A DNA stretch of 64,000 bases from Pseudomonas sp. dw_358 (GTDB lineage: Bacteria > Pseudomonadota > Gammaproteobacteria > Pseudomonadales > Pseudomonadaceae), in the NCBI RefSeq assembly GCF_018449655.1, contig NZ_JAAVUX010000006.1:236328-300327 (forward strand), given 5' to 3'. Below are positions 49,195-57,058 of the stretch, in pieces (positions within the stretch are counted from its first letter, which is position 1; each line of letters begins with the position of its first letter). Both the position numbers and the translations under genes were made by a program. The notes beneath the pieces are model-generated. The model saw only the letters and a list, made by a program, of their open reading frames with translations, did not search any database and was not told the origin of the DNA.

Positions 49195-49707
49195 TCAGTA
49201 GCGGGCGTGGACTGGCATGGGCGACAACGCGCTGCGGGGAAGAATCACCCGTTGTTCGCGCTGCAACAGGTTGAGCAGGATGACCGCTCGCTCTTCGCCG
49301 TCATCGCACAGGAAAATGGCCTGGACGTCGCTGTCACCGGTGCGTGCCATGATCCTTTCTCCGTGGGTGAACTGGGCCCGCTTTGGCGTGGAACAGGCCA
49401 TGCGCTGGCGGATCTGCTCGATCAGCGCGTCCTGCACGGGGCAGGGCTGCCCGCCGAACGCCACCACTCGAGACACCCCGCGGGTGGAGCGGATCGGGTA
49501 CCAGCTGTGTTCCTCGTCCATGCGGATGAACACGTAACCCGGAAACAGTTCTTCCTCTCGGCGACTCTTGCGCGCCTCGCTTGTCGGGCTGTGCAACGGT
49601 CGGAAACATTCGAAGTTCTGACGGGTCAGGTGCTCCTGCGCACGGGCTTCCTGGCGCGGCTTGGTCTGGATCAAGTACCAGTTGGCGTTGCTGGAAAAAG
49701 AACTCAT
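49195..49707 (-). CDS. RfaH/NusG-like transcription antitermination protein
   Basis: A 170-residue NusG paralog. The NGN domain begins NWYLIQTKPRQEARAQEHLT and contains RREEELFPGYVFIRMD; a C-terminal KOW-like domain is at about 115-165. Operon-specific paralogs of this kind (RfaH, LoaP, UpxY) let polymerase read through long polysaccharide operons after recruitment at an ops sequence in the leader. Here an ops-like element lies in the leader of this same cluster. The start at 49,707 overlaps the stop of a 46-codon frame. Confidence 0.87.
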   Translation of the reverse strand: MSSFSSNANWYLIQTKPRQEARAQEHLTRQNFECFRPLHSPTSEARKSRREEELFPGYVFIRMDEEHSWYPIRSTRGVSRVVAFGGQPCPVQDALIEQIRQRMACSTPKRAQFTHGERIMARTGDSDVQAIFLCDDGEERAVILLNLLQREQRVILPRSALSPMPVHARY

Positions 49708-49844
49708 GGGCGTGCCTCGACGTGAGTAGTTGAAAACAACAGCACGGCGTTGTCGGGCCGCCGCTCGATGCCTTGGCAGGCGCGCGAGCGGTGTCCCGGT
49801 TGAAGCGCAAAACCAATCTGCATCAATGCAAGGGTGGTGTTCAT
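49704..49844 (-). CDS. Possible 46-residue protein coupled to the RfaH-like gene
   Basis: Frame starting MNTTLALMQIGFALQPGHRS and ending THVEARP, 46 residues. It has an AAGGATGA site nine bases before the ATG, and its TGA overlaps the RfaH-like start (ATGA). It lies between the Wzc-like gene and the RfaH-like gene. The good ribosome site and coupling argue that it is translated, perhaps only to deliver ribosomes to the RfaH-like start. No family recognised. Confidence 0.45.
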   Translation of the reverse strand: MNTTLALMQIGFALQPGHRSRACQGIERRPDNAVLLFSTTHVEARP

Positions 49845-49874
49845 GGCCGTCATCCTTAAGCCTGCCTGAATCTG

Positions 49875-51545
49875 TTACAGCGTGGGTTCGTAGCCGTAGG
49901 CGCCGGCGACGCTTGCCGTCCGTTTGACTGGCGCGTGCAACTCTCCGTTGAACACCGCCCCGCGGACCGGGGCGCCCTGATGAGCCAGGCGCTGGCGCCA
50001 AGCGTCCAGGTCGCTCACCGAATATTTGCCTTCGCGGGCCACGAGCAGCACCGTTCCTACCTGGCGGGCCAACAAAGCGGCATCCGGGCCGGAGGTCAGG
50101 GGAGGCGCGTCGAAGATGATCACGTCGTAGCGCCCCTCCCACTCTTCGAGCAGCCCTTCGATGGACGCCGCGCTGAGCAGCTTGGCAGACGCCGAGGTGG
50201 CGCGGCCTCTGCCGACGAAGTCGAGACCGGTGATGCTGGTGCGGTTGATCAGATCATCGCGATTGCCCTGGGCGGCGAGAATATCGGCAAGGCCCACAGC
50301 CGGGCGCAGGTTGAAGTCTTCATGCAGCCGACCGCGCCGCAGGTTGGCGTCCACCAGCAACACGCGCTGGCCACCCTGAGCCAGTATGACCGCCAGATTG
50401 CTGCAAATGAATGACGTACCGGCGTCGGAGCTCGGGCTGCACAGCAACAGCGCCTTGTTCGGTGCTGCCAGCATGCTCAGGTAGAGGCTGGTGCGCAGGC
50501 TGCGCAAGGCCTCCATGCTGAGGTCTTCCCGGGCGACCTGGCTAAGCAGCGGGCCTCGTGAACCGAGGCGTTTCTGCCGCGGCGACCAAGGCAGCGACGC
50601 CAGCACCGGCAACCCGGTACCGTCGATGGAGTCCGGGCCGCGGGTGCTTTCGTGAAGCACCTGACGCACCACCATCAGACCCAGGGCCGCGAACAGCCCG
50701 AGCAACGCACAGACGCCGACGATCCAGTCGACCCGGGGGCTGGCGGGGGCGTCGAGGTCGGTGTTGGCGCTGTCGATCACTTTCGCGCCCCCGGCATTCA
50801 GCCGGCTGATGGCATCGAGCATGCGGGTGGCGATGTCCGGCCGGGTGTCTTGTAGCTTCAGGTAGATCAGTCCCGAGCCGCGCGGGCCTCTGACCAGGGT
50901 CAAGCGGTCGATGAATTCCTGGGCGGAGTCAGCAACGCGATTGCGTTGCATGTACAACAGGGTGCCGGGGCGGGCCACGAGTTGGTTGATCTGGACCGTC
51001 ACGCCGTTGGCCTGAACCGGTTGCCCCACTTGGCCCGAGAGCAGCAGGACTTTTTGTGGCGCGAACAGGGTGTAATGGCCATCTTCTCCGGCCACCAGTG
51101 TCAAGGTTTCACCCAGCAGGCCTACCGGCACTTCGAGGGTCTGCACATCCAGCGTTTCGCCTCCCCAGCCATAGGTGGCCATTCCCAGCAGCGGAGCGGC
51201 AACCGGTTCAGCGGGCGTGGGCTTGAAATGCCGGGCGAAGAAGTTGCCGAGCAAGGTCAGGTGGGCCACGGTATGGGTGATTTCCAGGTTGTCCCCAGCC
51301 ACCAGCTTGCTGATGGCGTCCTGGGACTTCATCAGCGCCATTTGGGCACTGACAGCGCTGTCCAGGCTGGCCTGACTGCCGGTGCTCATCTGGATCAGTG
51401 CCGTGGCCTGGTAAACCGGCTGCGCCAGCTGGGTATAGCCCCAGCCGAGGCCAGCGCACACGCCAGTGCTGACCACGATCAGAAATTTGTGCCTGAGCAC
51501 CAGGCGCACACCGTGGAGGATCTGCGTCAAGCTGGGCACTTTCAT
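49875..51545 (-). CDS. Wzc-like polysaccharide co-polymerase with degenerate P-loop
   Basis: A 556-residue chain-length/tyrosine-autokinase-type protein. Membrane helix 1 is at about 19-40, followed by a periplasmic Wzz domain and membrane helix 2 at about 273-294. A cytoplasmic BY-kinase-like domain then carries Walker A' VLLVDANLRRG (395-405) and Walker B VIIFDAPP. The Walker A region reads SPSSDAGTSF (370-379), with Thr at the position of the invariant Lys (codon ACG). The tail AGAYGYEPTL has only two tyrosines. ATP binding and autophosphorylation are therefore doubtful. Start at 51,545 behind GGAGGG. Confidence 0.88.
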   Translation of the reverse strand: MKVPSLTQILHGVRLVLRHKFLIVVSTGVCAGLGWGYTQLAQPVYQATALIQMSTGSQASLDSAVSAQMALMKSQDAISKLVAGDNLEITHTVAHLTLLGNFFARHFKPTPAEPVAAPLLGMATYGWGGETLDVQTLEVPVGLLGETLTLVAGEDGHYTLFAPQKVLLLSGQVGQPVQANGVTVQINQLVARPGTLLYMQRNRVADSAQEFIDRLTLVRGPRGSGLIYLKLQDTRPDIATRMLDAISRLNAGGAKVIDSANTDLDAPASPRVDWIVGVCALLGLFAALGLMVVRQVLHESTRGPDSIDGTGLPVLASLPWSPRQKRLGSRGPLLSQVAREDLSMEALRSLRTSLYLSMLAAPNKALLLCSPSSDAGTSFICSNLAVILAQGGQRVLLVDANLRRGRLHEDFNLRPAVGLADILAAQGNRDDLINRTSITGLDFVGRGRATSASAKLLSAASIEGLLEEWEGRYDVIIFDAPPLTSGPDAALLARQVGTVLLVAREGKYSVSDLDAWRQRLAHQGAPVRGAVFNGELHAPVKRTASVAGAYGYEPTL

Positions 51546-52009
51546 GCTTGTACCCTCCGCACGGCGCCGCGCGCGCCCAGATGAGGCAACCAGTCGTCGA
51601 CGCAACGGGTCAGGCTGTTATAGGTATCGACAAATGCACCTTTGGGCCGGCGGAAGGGGTCCGCCACTTCCATGTCATCGCGGAAGCGGCCGATCAGGCA
51701 GACCTTCCCGCGCACTTCCGGTGCCAGCTTCAACACGCTGCGCAGGTGGTTGTGCTCCATCACCAGCACCAGGTCGGCCCAGTGCAACTGCTGCAGGGTG
51801 ACTTGGCTGGCGCGATGTTCGTAGCTGGCGACGTTGAAGTCGTCGAGCACTTCCTTGGCGGTCGGCTCCATGTCGAACCCCGCGCAGGCTTGCAGTCCCG
51901 ACGAATCGATCTGCACGCCTTGGGCGGTGCAGCGTTCACGCAGCATGGCCACGGCCATCGGGCTGCGGCAAATATTGCCAACGCAGACAATCAACACACG
52001 GCTGAACAT
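51542..52009 (-). CDS. Low-molecular-weight protein-tyrosine phosphatase (Wzb-like)
   Basis: A 155-residue phosphatase of the arsenate-reductase-like fold. The P-loop CVGNICRS (C-x5-R-S) is at residues 9-16 and the acid Asp is in VADPFRRP near residue 118. Wzb-type enzymes dephosphorylate the Wzc tyrosine kinase. It overlaps the Wzc-like gene by four bases. First gene of the exopolysaccharide cluster, preceded by a long leader. Confidence 0.9.
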   Translation of the reverse strand: MFSRVLIVCVGNICRSPMAVAMLRERCTAQGVQIDSSGLQACAGFDMEPTAKEVLDDFNVASYEHRASQVTLQQLHWADLVLVMEHNHLRSVLKLAPEVRGKVCLIGRFRDDMEVADPFRRPKGAFVDTYNSLTRCVDDWLPHLGARGAVRRVQA

Positions 52010-52166
52010 ATCAGCGCCGACCTCGTGACGCAGGCGCGGACAATGATGATGCGGGCAAGCAATGGGGCAACTGTGACATGGCAACGAATCCTGGTATTGA
52101 TAAAAACTGCTAGCACTCAAGCGCTGGGTGGCTGTCCTGGCCGAAACCGATTCACATTGTGTTGGG

Positions 52167-52179
52167 CAAAGCTACCGCT
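52167..52179 (-). promoter_or_regulatory. ops-like antitermination element
   Basis: On the minus strand the leader reads AGCGGTAGCTTTG, matching the ops core GGCGGTAG in seven of eight positions. It is about 160 bases upstream of the first gene and 250 bases downstream of the proposed promoter, the normal placement for RfaH-type loading. The cluster encodes its own RfaH-like protein. Confidence 0.55.
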
Positions 52180-52427
52180 AGGTCCGCCGTGCTGTGGTGT
52201 CCATCGGCCGATGGAGCATCGCATCACTGACATTACAGCCCCGCTGTCGTCTGCAGACGGTGCAGCAGCACACGCGAAGATGGCCAACATTCATGCGCCC
52301 CGGGGTCTTGTCGAGGGGAGGCAATCCTTTGAAGTTGGCAGATCGCGTTTATAAGTTTTGTCACGAATGTGTATCGCGGGACGCTCAGAAGGCACCACCG
52401 CTCCGGCACGTGCAACGGCCGGAAGGA

Positions 52428-52458
52428 GATATATCGGCTCTCCAGCGTGACCTGTCAA
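52428..52458 (-). promoter_or_regulatory. Possible promoter of the exopolysaccharide cluster
   Basis: Minus-strand TTGACA (52,453-52,458) and TATATC (52,428-52,433) with 19-base spacing. The -35 is perfect but the spacing is long, so confidence is moderate. Confidence 0.4.
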
Positions 52459-52637
52459 ATAATTTCTACAGAATAATTCCAATAATGGCTACTTGATACC
52501 ATGTTGAGGGTTAACTTGTTGATTGTTATAAGTGTTAGAAACTTGGCGCAGAAATATCGGAGTTTTTTGACGCGGCCTGGGTGATTGTCAACGTGGCGGT
52601 TTTCATCGGGGGGCTGAGACGCCGTATTATGGGCATC

Positions 52638-52684
52638 GGCAAAAAAGTTTCATTAAGTATTAAAATACATTGAACTTTTTTGCC
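52638..52684 (-). terminator. Long AT-rich dyad after davA
   Basis: Outer arms GGCAAAAAAGTTT and GAACTTTTTTGCC pair at 12 of 13 positions, and an inner palindrome GTATTAAAATAC extends the stem. It lies about 80 bases past the davA stop and may terminate that transcript. It could equally be an operator. Confidence 0.45.
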
Positions 52685-52765
52685 CTGTTAGTCATCGCCA
52701 AAAAAATGGCTTTTCACTTGCGCTGATCGTTTATTGACCAGAATCCGGCGCTGTCGCCCAAGGCT

Positions 52766-53536
52766 TCAGAGGTTGGTGCGCCGATCCGTCAAATAGTCGT
52801 TGTGATGACGTGCCGCGCTGGCAACCGATGAATCGAGGGTCGCCGTGACCAGACCTTCGGCCAGTTGCCCTTGGCCTGACACATGGCCAAGCGGGTCAGC
52901 TACGCTGCTGTGGCCACAGTAGTGAATCTCTCCTTCGACTCCGCAGTAGTTGGCGTAAGCCACGTAACAGTGATTTTCAAAGGCACGGCTACGCACGGTG
53001 ACGTCGGCGATGAACTCGAACGGTTGCATGTTGGCGGTGGGCACCACGATCAGCTGCGCTCCGGCCAGCGCCAGCTGACGGGCATTTTCCGCAAACTCCA
53101 GGTCGTAGCAGATCAGCACGCCCAGCTTCCAGCCTTGCAGCTCGACAACGGGGCAGTGCTCGGCCCCGGCGCTGAACATTGAGCGATCCAGGGCGCCGAA
53201 CAAGTGGGTCTTGCGATAATTGAGCAGCGGGCGACCGGTACGATCGACCAGCTGCGCCGAGTTGTACAGTTGGCCATCGGCACCGCGTTCGGGGTAACCG
53301 TAGAGGATGGCAATGTCATGCTCGCGCGCCATTTGGGCAATGCGTTGCATCGACGGCCCATCGGCAGGTTCCGCCAAGCGCGACGCGGCTTGCAGTCCGA
53401 TGTTGTAGCCCGTGAGGAACATCTCCGGGCAAACCAGCAAGTCGGCCTTGGCCGCGCGGGCCTGTTCTTCCAGGCGTTGGAGATTGCCAGCCACGTCCAG
53501 CGGGCGCGGCAGGCATTGGTACAGGGCAATGTGCAT
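52766..53536 (-). CDS. davA: 5-aminopentanamidase (delta-aminovaleramidase)
   Basis: A 256-residue carbon-nitrogen hydrolase. The nitrilase triad Glu38 (LLVCPEMFLTGYN), Lys109 (LNYRKTHLFG) and Cys143 (VLICYDLEF) is intact. It follows davB after 14 bases, and this gene pair is the L-lysine monooxygenase pathway of pseudomonads: lysine to 5-aminovaleramide (DavB), then to 5-aminovalerate (DavA). Context makes the substrate assignment firm. Confidence 0.92.
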   Translation of the reverse strand: MHIALYQCLPRPLDVAGNLQRLEEQARAAKADLLVCPEMFLTGYNIGLQAASRLAEPADGPSMQRIAQMAREHDIAILYGYPERGADGQLYNSAQLVDRTGRPLLNYRKTHLFGALDRSMFSAGAEHCPVVELQGWKLGVLICYDLEFAENARQLALAGAQLIVVPTANMQPFEFIADVTVRSRAFENHCYVAYANYCGVEGEIHYCGHSSVADPLGHVSGQGQLAEGLVTATLDSSVASAARHHNDYLTDRRTNL

Positions 53537-53550
53537 GGCGAGTCTCCGGG

Positions 53551-55233
53551 TCAGTCTGACAAGGCGATGGGGCCGATGTCGGCAAAGACGTCGCCTGGGC
53601 CCGGATTATCCGCATGAGTGTGACCACCGAAGTGGGTCATGATCCCCCAGACGGCATTGAGCGACGTCTGCACGGCCCCTTCGACCCAGGCGGGCGTCCA
53701 TGATACATCGTCGCCGGCAATGAACATTCCGCGTTGCGCGGCGGGCATGTCCTGCTGCATGAAATGCGCGTACATCCGCTGGTTGTAGCGGTAATGACCC
53801 GGCAGGGCCCCCTTGAAGGCGCCGAGGAAATGCGGATCGGCTTCCCAGGACACGGTGATCGGATCGCCGATGATGTGGCCGGCGATATCCACCTTGGGGT
53901 AGATCTTCTTCAAGGCGTCCAACGCCAGCTTTACGCGCTTCTCCACCGGGTGCGGGAGCATTTTCAGGGCATCGCTCATCCACGAATAGGACAGGCAGAT
54001 CACCCCGGGCTGGTCGTCGCCGTTATCGAACAAGTACGTGCCACGGGTCAGGCGGTCGGTCAGGGTCATGCTCATGACATCGCGGCCGGTCTCGGGATCC
54101 TTGTCCTTCCAGAACGGCCGATCGACCATCACGAAAGTCTTCGACGCCTGCATGTAGCGGGTACGGTCCAGCGCCATCCACAGCTTTTGCGAGAACAGTG
54201 ACTCTTCGCACTCGATCTGAGTGGTCAGCAGCCAGCTCTGGCAGGTGGTCAGCACGGCCGCATAGTGGCGTGTGTCGCCCCAGTTGTCGGTCACCGCCAG
54301 ACGCCCATCCGCCGCGCGGGCAATGGCCTTGACCCCGGAGCGCGGCGCTCCGTGGTGCAGCGAACTAAGGCTGGTGCCAGCCGGCCAGTGGTCGCAACGC
54401 TCTGGCGCATGGCGCCAGATACCCTTGGGCACCTGCTCGACGCCACCCACCACCAGGTGCTGGTGATCGTCACAGTTGGTCATGACCACGCGGAAGATTT
54501 CCAGCATCGAATTGGGGAAGTCCGAATCCCAGCCGCCAGTGCCGAAGCCCACTTGGCCAAACACTTCGCGGTGCTGAAAGGTCAAGCTGGCAAAGGCTTT
54601 CGAGGTGGCGACGAAATCGTAGAAGGTGCGGTCATCCCACATGGGCACCAGTGCATTCCAGAGCTCTTTAAGGCGCGGCACATCGCGATCGCGTATGGCC
54701 TGCTGAATGTCGCCGAAGCGCGAACCGGCCTCCAGCGCATCAGCCCAGGCATCAGCCACTTCCTGATACAGCTTGGGCAGGTCGGTCAGCTTCTCGGCGT
54801 AATGGGTCTCGCCTTCCAGATCGATCACCGTGCTCCCGGAAGCCCCCGTCAACGGGTTGGGAAACGGCCGAGTTTCCAGGCCCAGCTTGTCGACATAATG
54901 ATAAAAGGCCGTGGACGACACCGGAAAGCGCATCCCGCCCAGTTCGGCGACGATGCCGTCAGTGCCTGCGAACGTCTGCGAGCGCAGGCGACCGCCCATC
55001 TTCGAGGCCTCATACAGCACCGGCCTGAGGCCCAGCTTCATTAGCTCATAAGCGGCCACCAGCCCGGCAATCCCGGCCCCGACAATCGCCACCTCCTCAC
55101 CCCAGCGCGCCTGCGGGATACTGCCCAGCCCGGCCGGGTGCTCGATCCATTGGTCAAAGGCAAAGGGAAAGTCCGGACCGAATACGGTAACAGGCGCTTT
55201 GCCGTCGGCGGGGTGGCGGTTGTGGCTGGTCAT
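53551..55233 (-). CDS. davB: L-lysine 2-monooxygenase
   Basis: A 560-residue flavin amine-oxidase-fold enzyme oxidatively decarboxylating lysine to 5-aminovaleramide. The FAD-binding Rossmann motif VAIVGAGIAGLVAAYELMKLG is near residue 48, with YEASKMGGRLRSQTF after it and a C-terminal FAD segment GMFIAGDDVSWTPAWVEGAV. The length and full-length pattern match Pseudomonas DavB rather than general tryptophan monooxygenases. Co-directional with davA; an Lrp-type regulator lies 139 bases upstream. Confidence 0.93.
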   Translation of the reverse strand: MTSHNRHPADGKAPVTVFGPDFPFAFDQWIEHPAGLGSIPQARWGEEVAIVGAGIAGLVAAYELMKLGLRPVLYEASKMGGRLRSQTFAGTDGIVAELGGMRFPVSSTAFYHYVDKLGLETRPFPNPLTGASGSTVIDLEGETHYAEKLTDLPKLYQEVADAWADALEAGSRFGDIQQAIRDRDVPRLKELWNALVPMWDDRTFYDFVATSKAFASLTFQHREVFGQVGFGTGGWDSDFPNSMLEIFRVVMTNCDDHQHLVVGGVEQVPKGIWRHAPERCDHWPAGTSLSSLHHGAPRSGVKAIARAADGRLAVTDNWGDTRHYAAVLTTCQSWLLTTQIECEESLFSQKLWMALDRTRYMQASKTFVMVDRPFWKDKDPETGRDVMSMTLTDRLTRGTYLFDNGDDQPGVICLSYSWMSDALKMLPHPVEKRVKLALDALKKIYPKVDIAGHIIGDPITVSWEADPHFLGAFKGALPGHYRYNQRMYAHFMQQDMPAAQRGMFIAGDDVSWTPAWVEGAVQTSLNAVWGIMTHFGGHTHADNPGPGDVFADIGPIALSD

Positions 55234-55372
55234 GGCGGGCCCTTGCTGATCCTGAGAGCTGATGCGCTGGCATCAGTATAGGGAAGTCAGTCTAGGGTGG
55301 CTGTTGCCCGTAAATAAGACGCAGAGTGTCGTCTTTATGCTGTATTTCTGGTCACTATGACCCTATTGGTGA

Positions 55373-55834
55373 TCAGACTGGCTCGGCACGGTCTATTTTG
55401 CTGCTGAGGATGATTGAGGTGGTGGTCTTTTCGACGCCCTCCACATTGCCGATCTGGTCCAGCAACTGATCCAGCTGCTCCGGCGACTCGCAACGCAACC
55501 ACGCCACGTAATCGAACTCGCCACTTACCGCGCACAGCTGCTGCACTTGGGCCATGGCGCTCAAGCGACGCACCACCTCCTTGCCCGATCGCGGCTGCAC
55601 GGTAATGCCAACGTACGCCTGCAACCCGCCATCGACGATCCGTTGGCTCAGCCGCACGCCGTAGCCCGTGATGATCCGAGCCTTCTCCAGCCGCGCCAGG
55701 CGGGCCGTGACCGTGGTCCGCGCGATGCCAAGCTGGCGGGCGAGCATGGCCACGCTTTCCCGCGCGTTGAGCTGGAGTGCGCCGATAAGTTGACGGTCGA
55801 TGGCGTCCAAGGCAGGGGGGCGGGTGTCGGTCAT
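55373..55834 (-). CDS. Lrp/AsnC family transcriptional regulator
   Basis: A 153-residue regulator: an N-terminal helix-turn-helix (about 10-55, LDAIDRQLIGALQLNARESV and LARQLGIARTTVTARLARLE) and a C-terminal RAM/AsnC ligand domain (about 70-145, AYVGITVQPRSGKEVVRRLS). It sits just upstream of davBA in the same direction, the position of the lysine-pathway regulator in related strains, so control of davBA with lysine as effector is likely. Confidence 0.9.
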   Translation of the reverse strand: MTDTRPPALDAIDRQLIGALQLNARESVAMLARQLGIARTTVTARLARLEKARIITGYGVRLSQRIVDGGLQAYVGITVQPRSGKEVVRRLSAMAQVQQLCAVSGEFDYVAWLRCESPEQLDQLLDQIGNVEGVEKTTTSIILSSKIDRAEPV

Positions 55835-56266
55835 GGTGGGTTCCGGTGGCGGGGGCTGGCGGGGATGATACCGGGAATGGGGCGGGATTTCCGAGCGGGA
55901 GGGGGCATGGTTGAACGCGGGTTAGTTGAGGGCTAGTTGGAAGGCACAGAGCTTTATCGTGAGCTCTCTGTATTAACGAGTGGGGCGGGGCAACTAACTG
56001 GACACACGCTCATCCTCGATCGGCTCCTGCGCCTTGCGCGTATGACTCATGGAAACAGGGCTTGGCCGCCGTGCTGGCGCTGCCCGGCCTATTGCCGTTG
56101 ACCCAACTCGACATAGTTGACGTGCTAACTTTGGGCGAGTGTAATTGGACAGTGGAATGGGCCGCTCTGGCTATACGGATCGGCGCCGTCACCTTGTTTT
56201 TCGACGCCTGGCCTGTCGCGCGCGTGCTTGATCGCTCGGTCGCCTACTCCCGTAATGGCGCGGTGG
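55835..56266. other. Intergenic region, possible decayed gene
   Basis: There is no clear gene. On the plus strand from about 56,041 to 56,292 one frame stays open and encodes a hydrophobic stretch (LAAVLALPGLLPLTQLDIVD ... VEWAALAIRIGAVTLFFDAW) without a start codon supported by a ribosome site. It could be the tail of a disrupted membrane protein. It overlaps the end of the hypothetical gene on the other strand. Confidence 0.25.
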
Positions 56267-56521
56267 TCAGGCTTGCTCTTCAGGTGGGATGAGCCAGGTG
56301 GACAGCACCCGCCGATCAAGCTCTTCCCAATCGGCCATGCCCAGTACGCGGACAGTGTTCAGCCCGCGCAGATAGCCGCGCAGTTGGTGGGCGGTGGCGT
56401 GCACCAACTCTGCGTTGGCTGACTTATCTGTCAGTACGGTTTCGTACTCGACGAGGTAGTCGGCGACCCGCTCGCGAAAGTCCGGGAGTACTGCGCCGCG
56501 AATCAGGTCGAAGGTGCGCAT
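56267..56521 (-). CDS. Conserved hypothetical protein
   Basis: An 84-residue acidic, helical protein (MRTFDLIRGAVLPDFRERVA ... ending WLIPPEEQA). No signal peptide or membrane segment. The ATG is preceded by GGAAGC six bases away. It has pseudomonad codon use and lies on the chromosomal side of the island boundary, next to the tRNA terminator. Function unknown. Confidence 0.65.
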   Translation of the reverse strand: MRTFDLIRGAVLPDFRERVADYLVEYETVLTDKSANAELVHATAHQLRGYLRGLNTVRVLGMADWEELDRRVLSTWLIPPEEQA

Positions 56522-56613
56522 CGGGGCTTCCTTGGTGGTTATTGGGCCTGGGGTGCAGTCTGCACAGGGTCTGTGAAGGGATTCAAGGGGGGGTGATGAC
56601 CTTTTCAGAGGCG

Positions 56614-56641
56614 CAAAAAAGCCGCGCAGTGCGCGGCTTTG
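56614..56641 (-). terminator. Terminator of the interrupted tRNA gene
   Basis: Read on the minus strand: AAAGCCGCGC-ACT-GCGCGGCTTT plus further T residues, four bases after the tRNA 3' CCA. It marks the original chromosomal 3' flank of the tRNA gene. Confidence 0.9.
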
Positions 56642-56645
56642 AAGG

Positions 56646-56691
56646 TGGTGGGCCCAGTAGGACTCGAACCTACGACCAAGGGATTATGAGT
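56646..56691 (-). tRNA. 3' fragment of a CAU-anticodon tRNA gene (att site)
   Basis: The minus strand reads from the anticodon loop (CTCATAA) through the variable loop (GGTCG), the T-arm (GTAGGTTCGAGTCCTAC) and acceptor GGGCCC to an encoded CCA. The 5' half (D-arm, 5' acceptor strand) is missing: beyond 56,691 the sequence turns into AT-richer foreign DNA. Elongator tRNA-Met is most likely; tRNA-Ile2 has the same anticodon. This is the duplicated att core left at one end of an island integrated in the tRNA 3' end. The functional tRNA should lie at the far end, outside the window. Confidence 0.88.
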
Positions 56692-57058
56692 TGCTGGGCG
56701 ACGTGCTATGCCTAGAGAAATCGTTCGTAGGTGAACGTAGGTTGGCATAGCTGGAGGCCCCGTAATTACTGATGTTGAGCGCAGTTTTGAGAAGGTTGAT
56801 CAAGCTGAGTACTGTACCGTGGATGTACTGAACCTACATGGAACCACCAGCAGGGTCGTAAATCATGGCTCGGCCGTTTTCAAGAGTCTGGAATTACGTT
56901 CACCTTATGCTAAATTTGCACCAAAGTGCCACCATTGCTGTAGATTGTGATTTGGGCCTTGCCCTCGAAGAGCTAGCGCTGCACCTCAGTCAGGTGCTTC
57001 AAACAGCTCCTCCGCGCCGGGATCGATGCTGAGGAATACTGACAACAAGGAGAGTGTT
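56692..57058. other. Non-coding stretch between att site and hamA
   Basis: About 370 bases with no supported gene. One plus-strand frame is open from about 56,740 to 56,945 but has no start codon with a ribosome site. A small repeat GTACTGTACCGTGGATGTAC near 56,807 might be an arm-type site. The hamAB promoter must lie in the second half. Confidence 0.4.

Larger units (their letters stand above)
52010..52765. other. Non-coding leader/intergenic region of the exopolysaccharide cluster
   Basis: A 756-base AT-richer region between davA and the phosphatase gene (both on the minus strand). I see no convincing gene. It contains a probable minus-strand promoter near 52,430-52,458, a 14-bp palindrome CCATCGGCCGATGG (52,201-52,214), an ops-like element (52,167-52,179) and a long AT-rich dyad (52,638-52,684). 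Confidence 0.7.

Noticed and set aside
52194..52496. 100-codon plus-strand frame in the exopolysaccharide leader
   Set aside because: No ribosome site, no family resemblance, and antisense to the leader containing promoter and ops-like sequences.
56740..56945. Open plus-strand frame between att site and hamA, possible integrase remnant
   Set aside because: No integrase motifs (R..HxxR..Y) and no start codon; left as non-coding.
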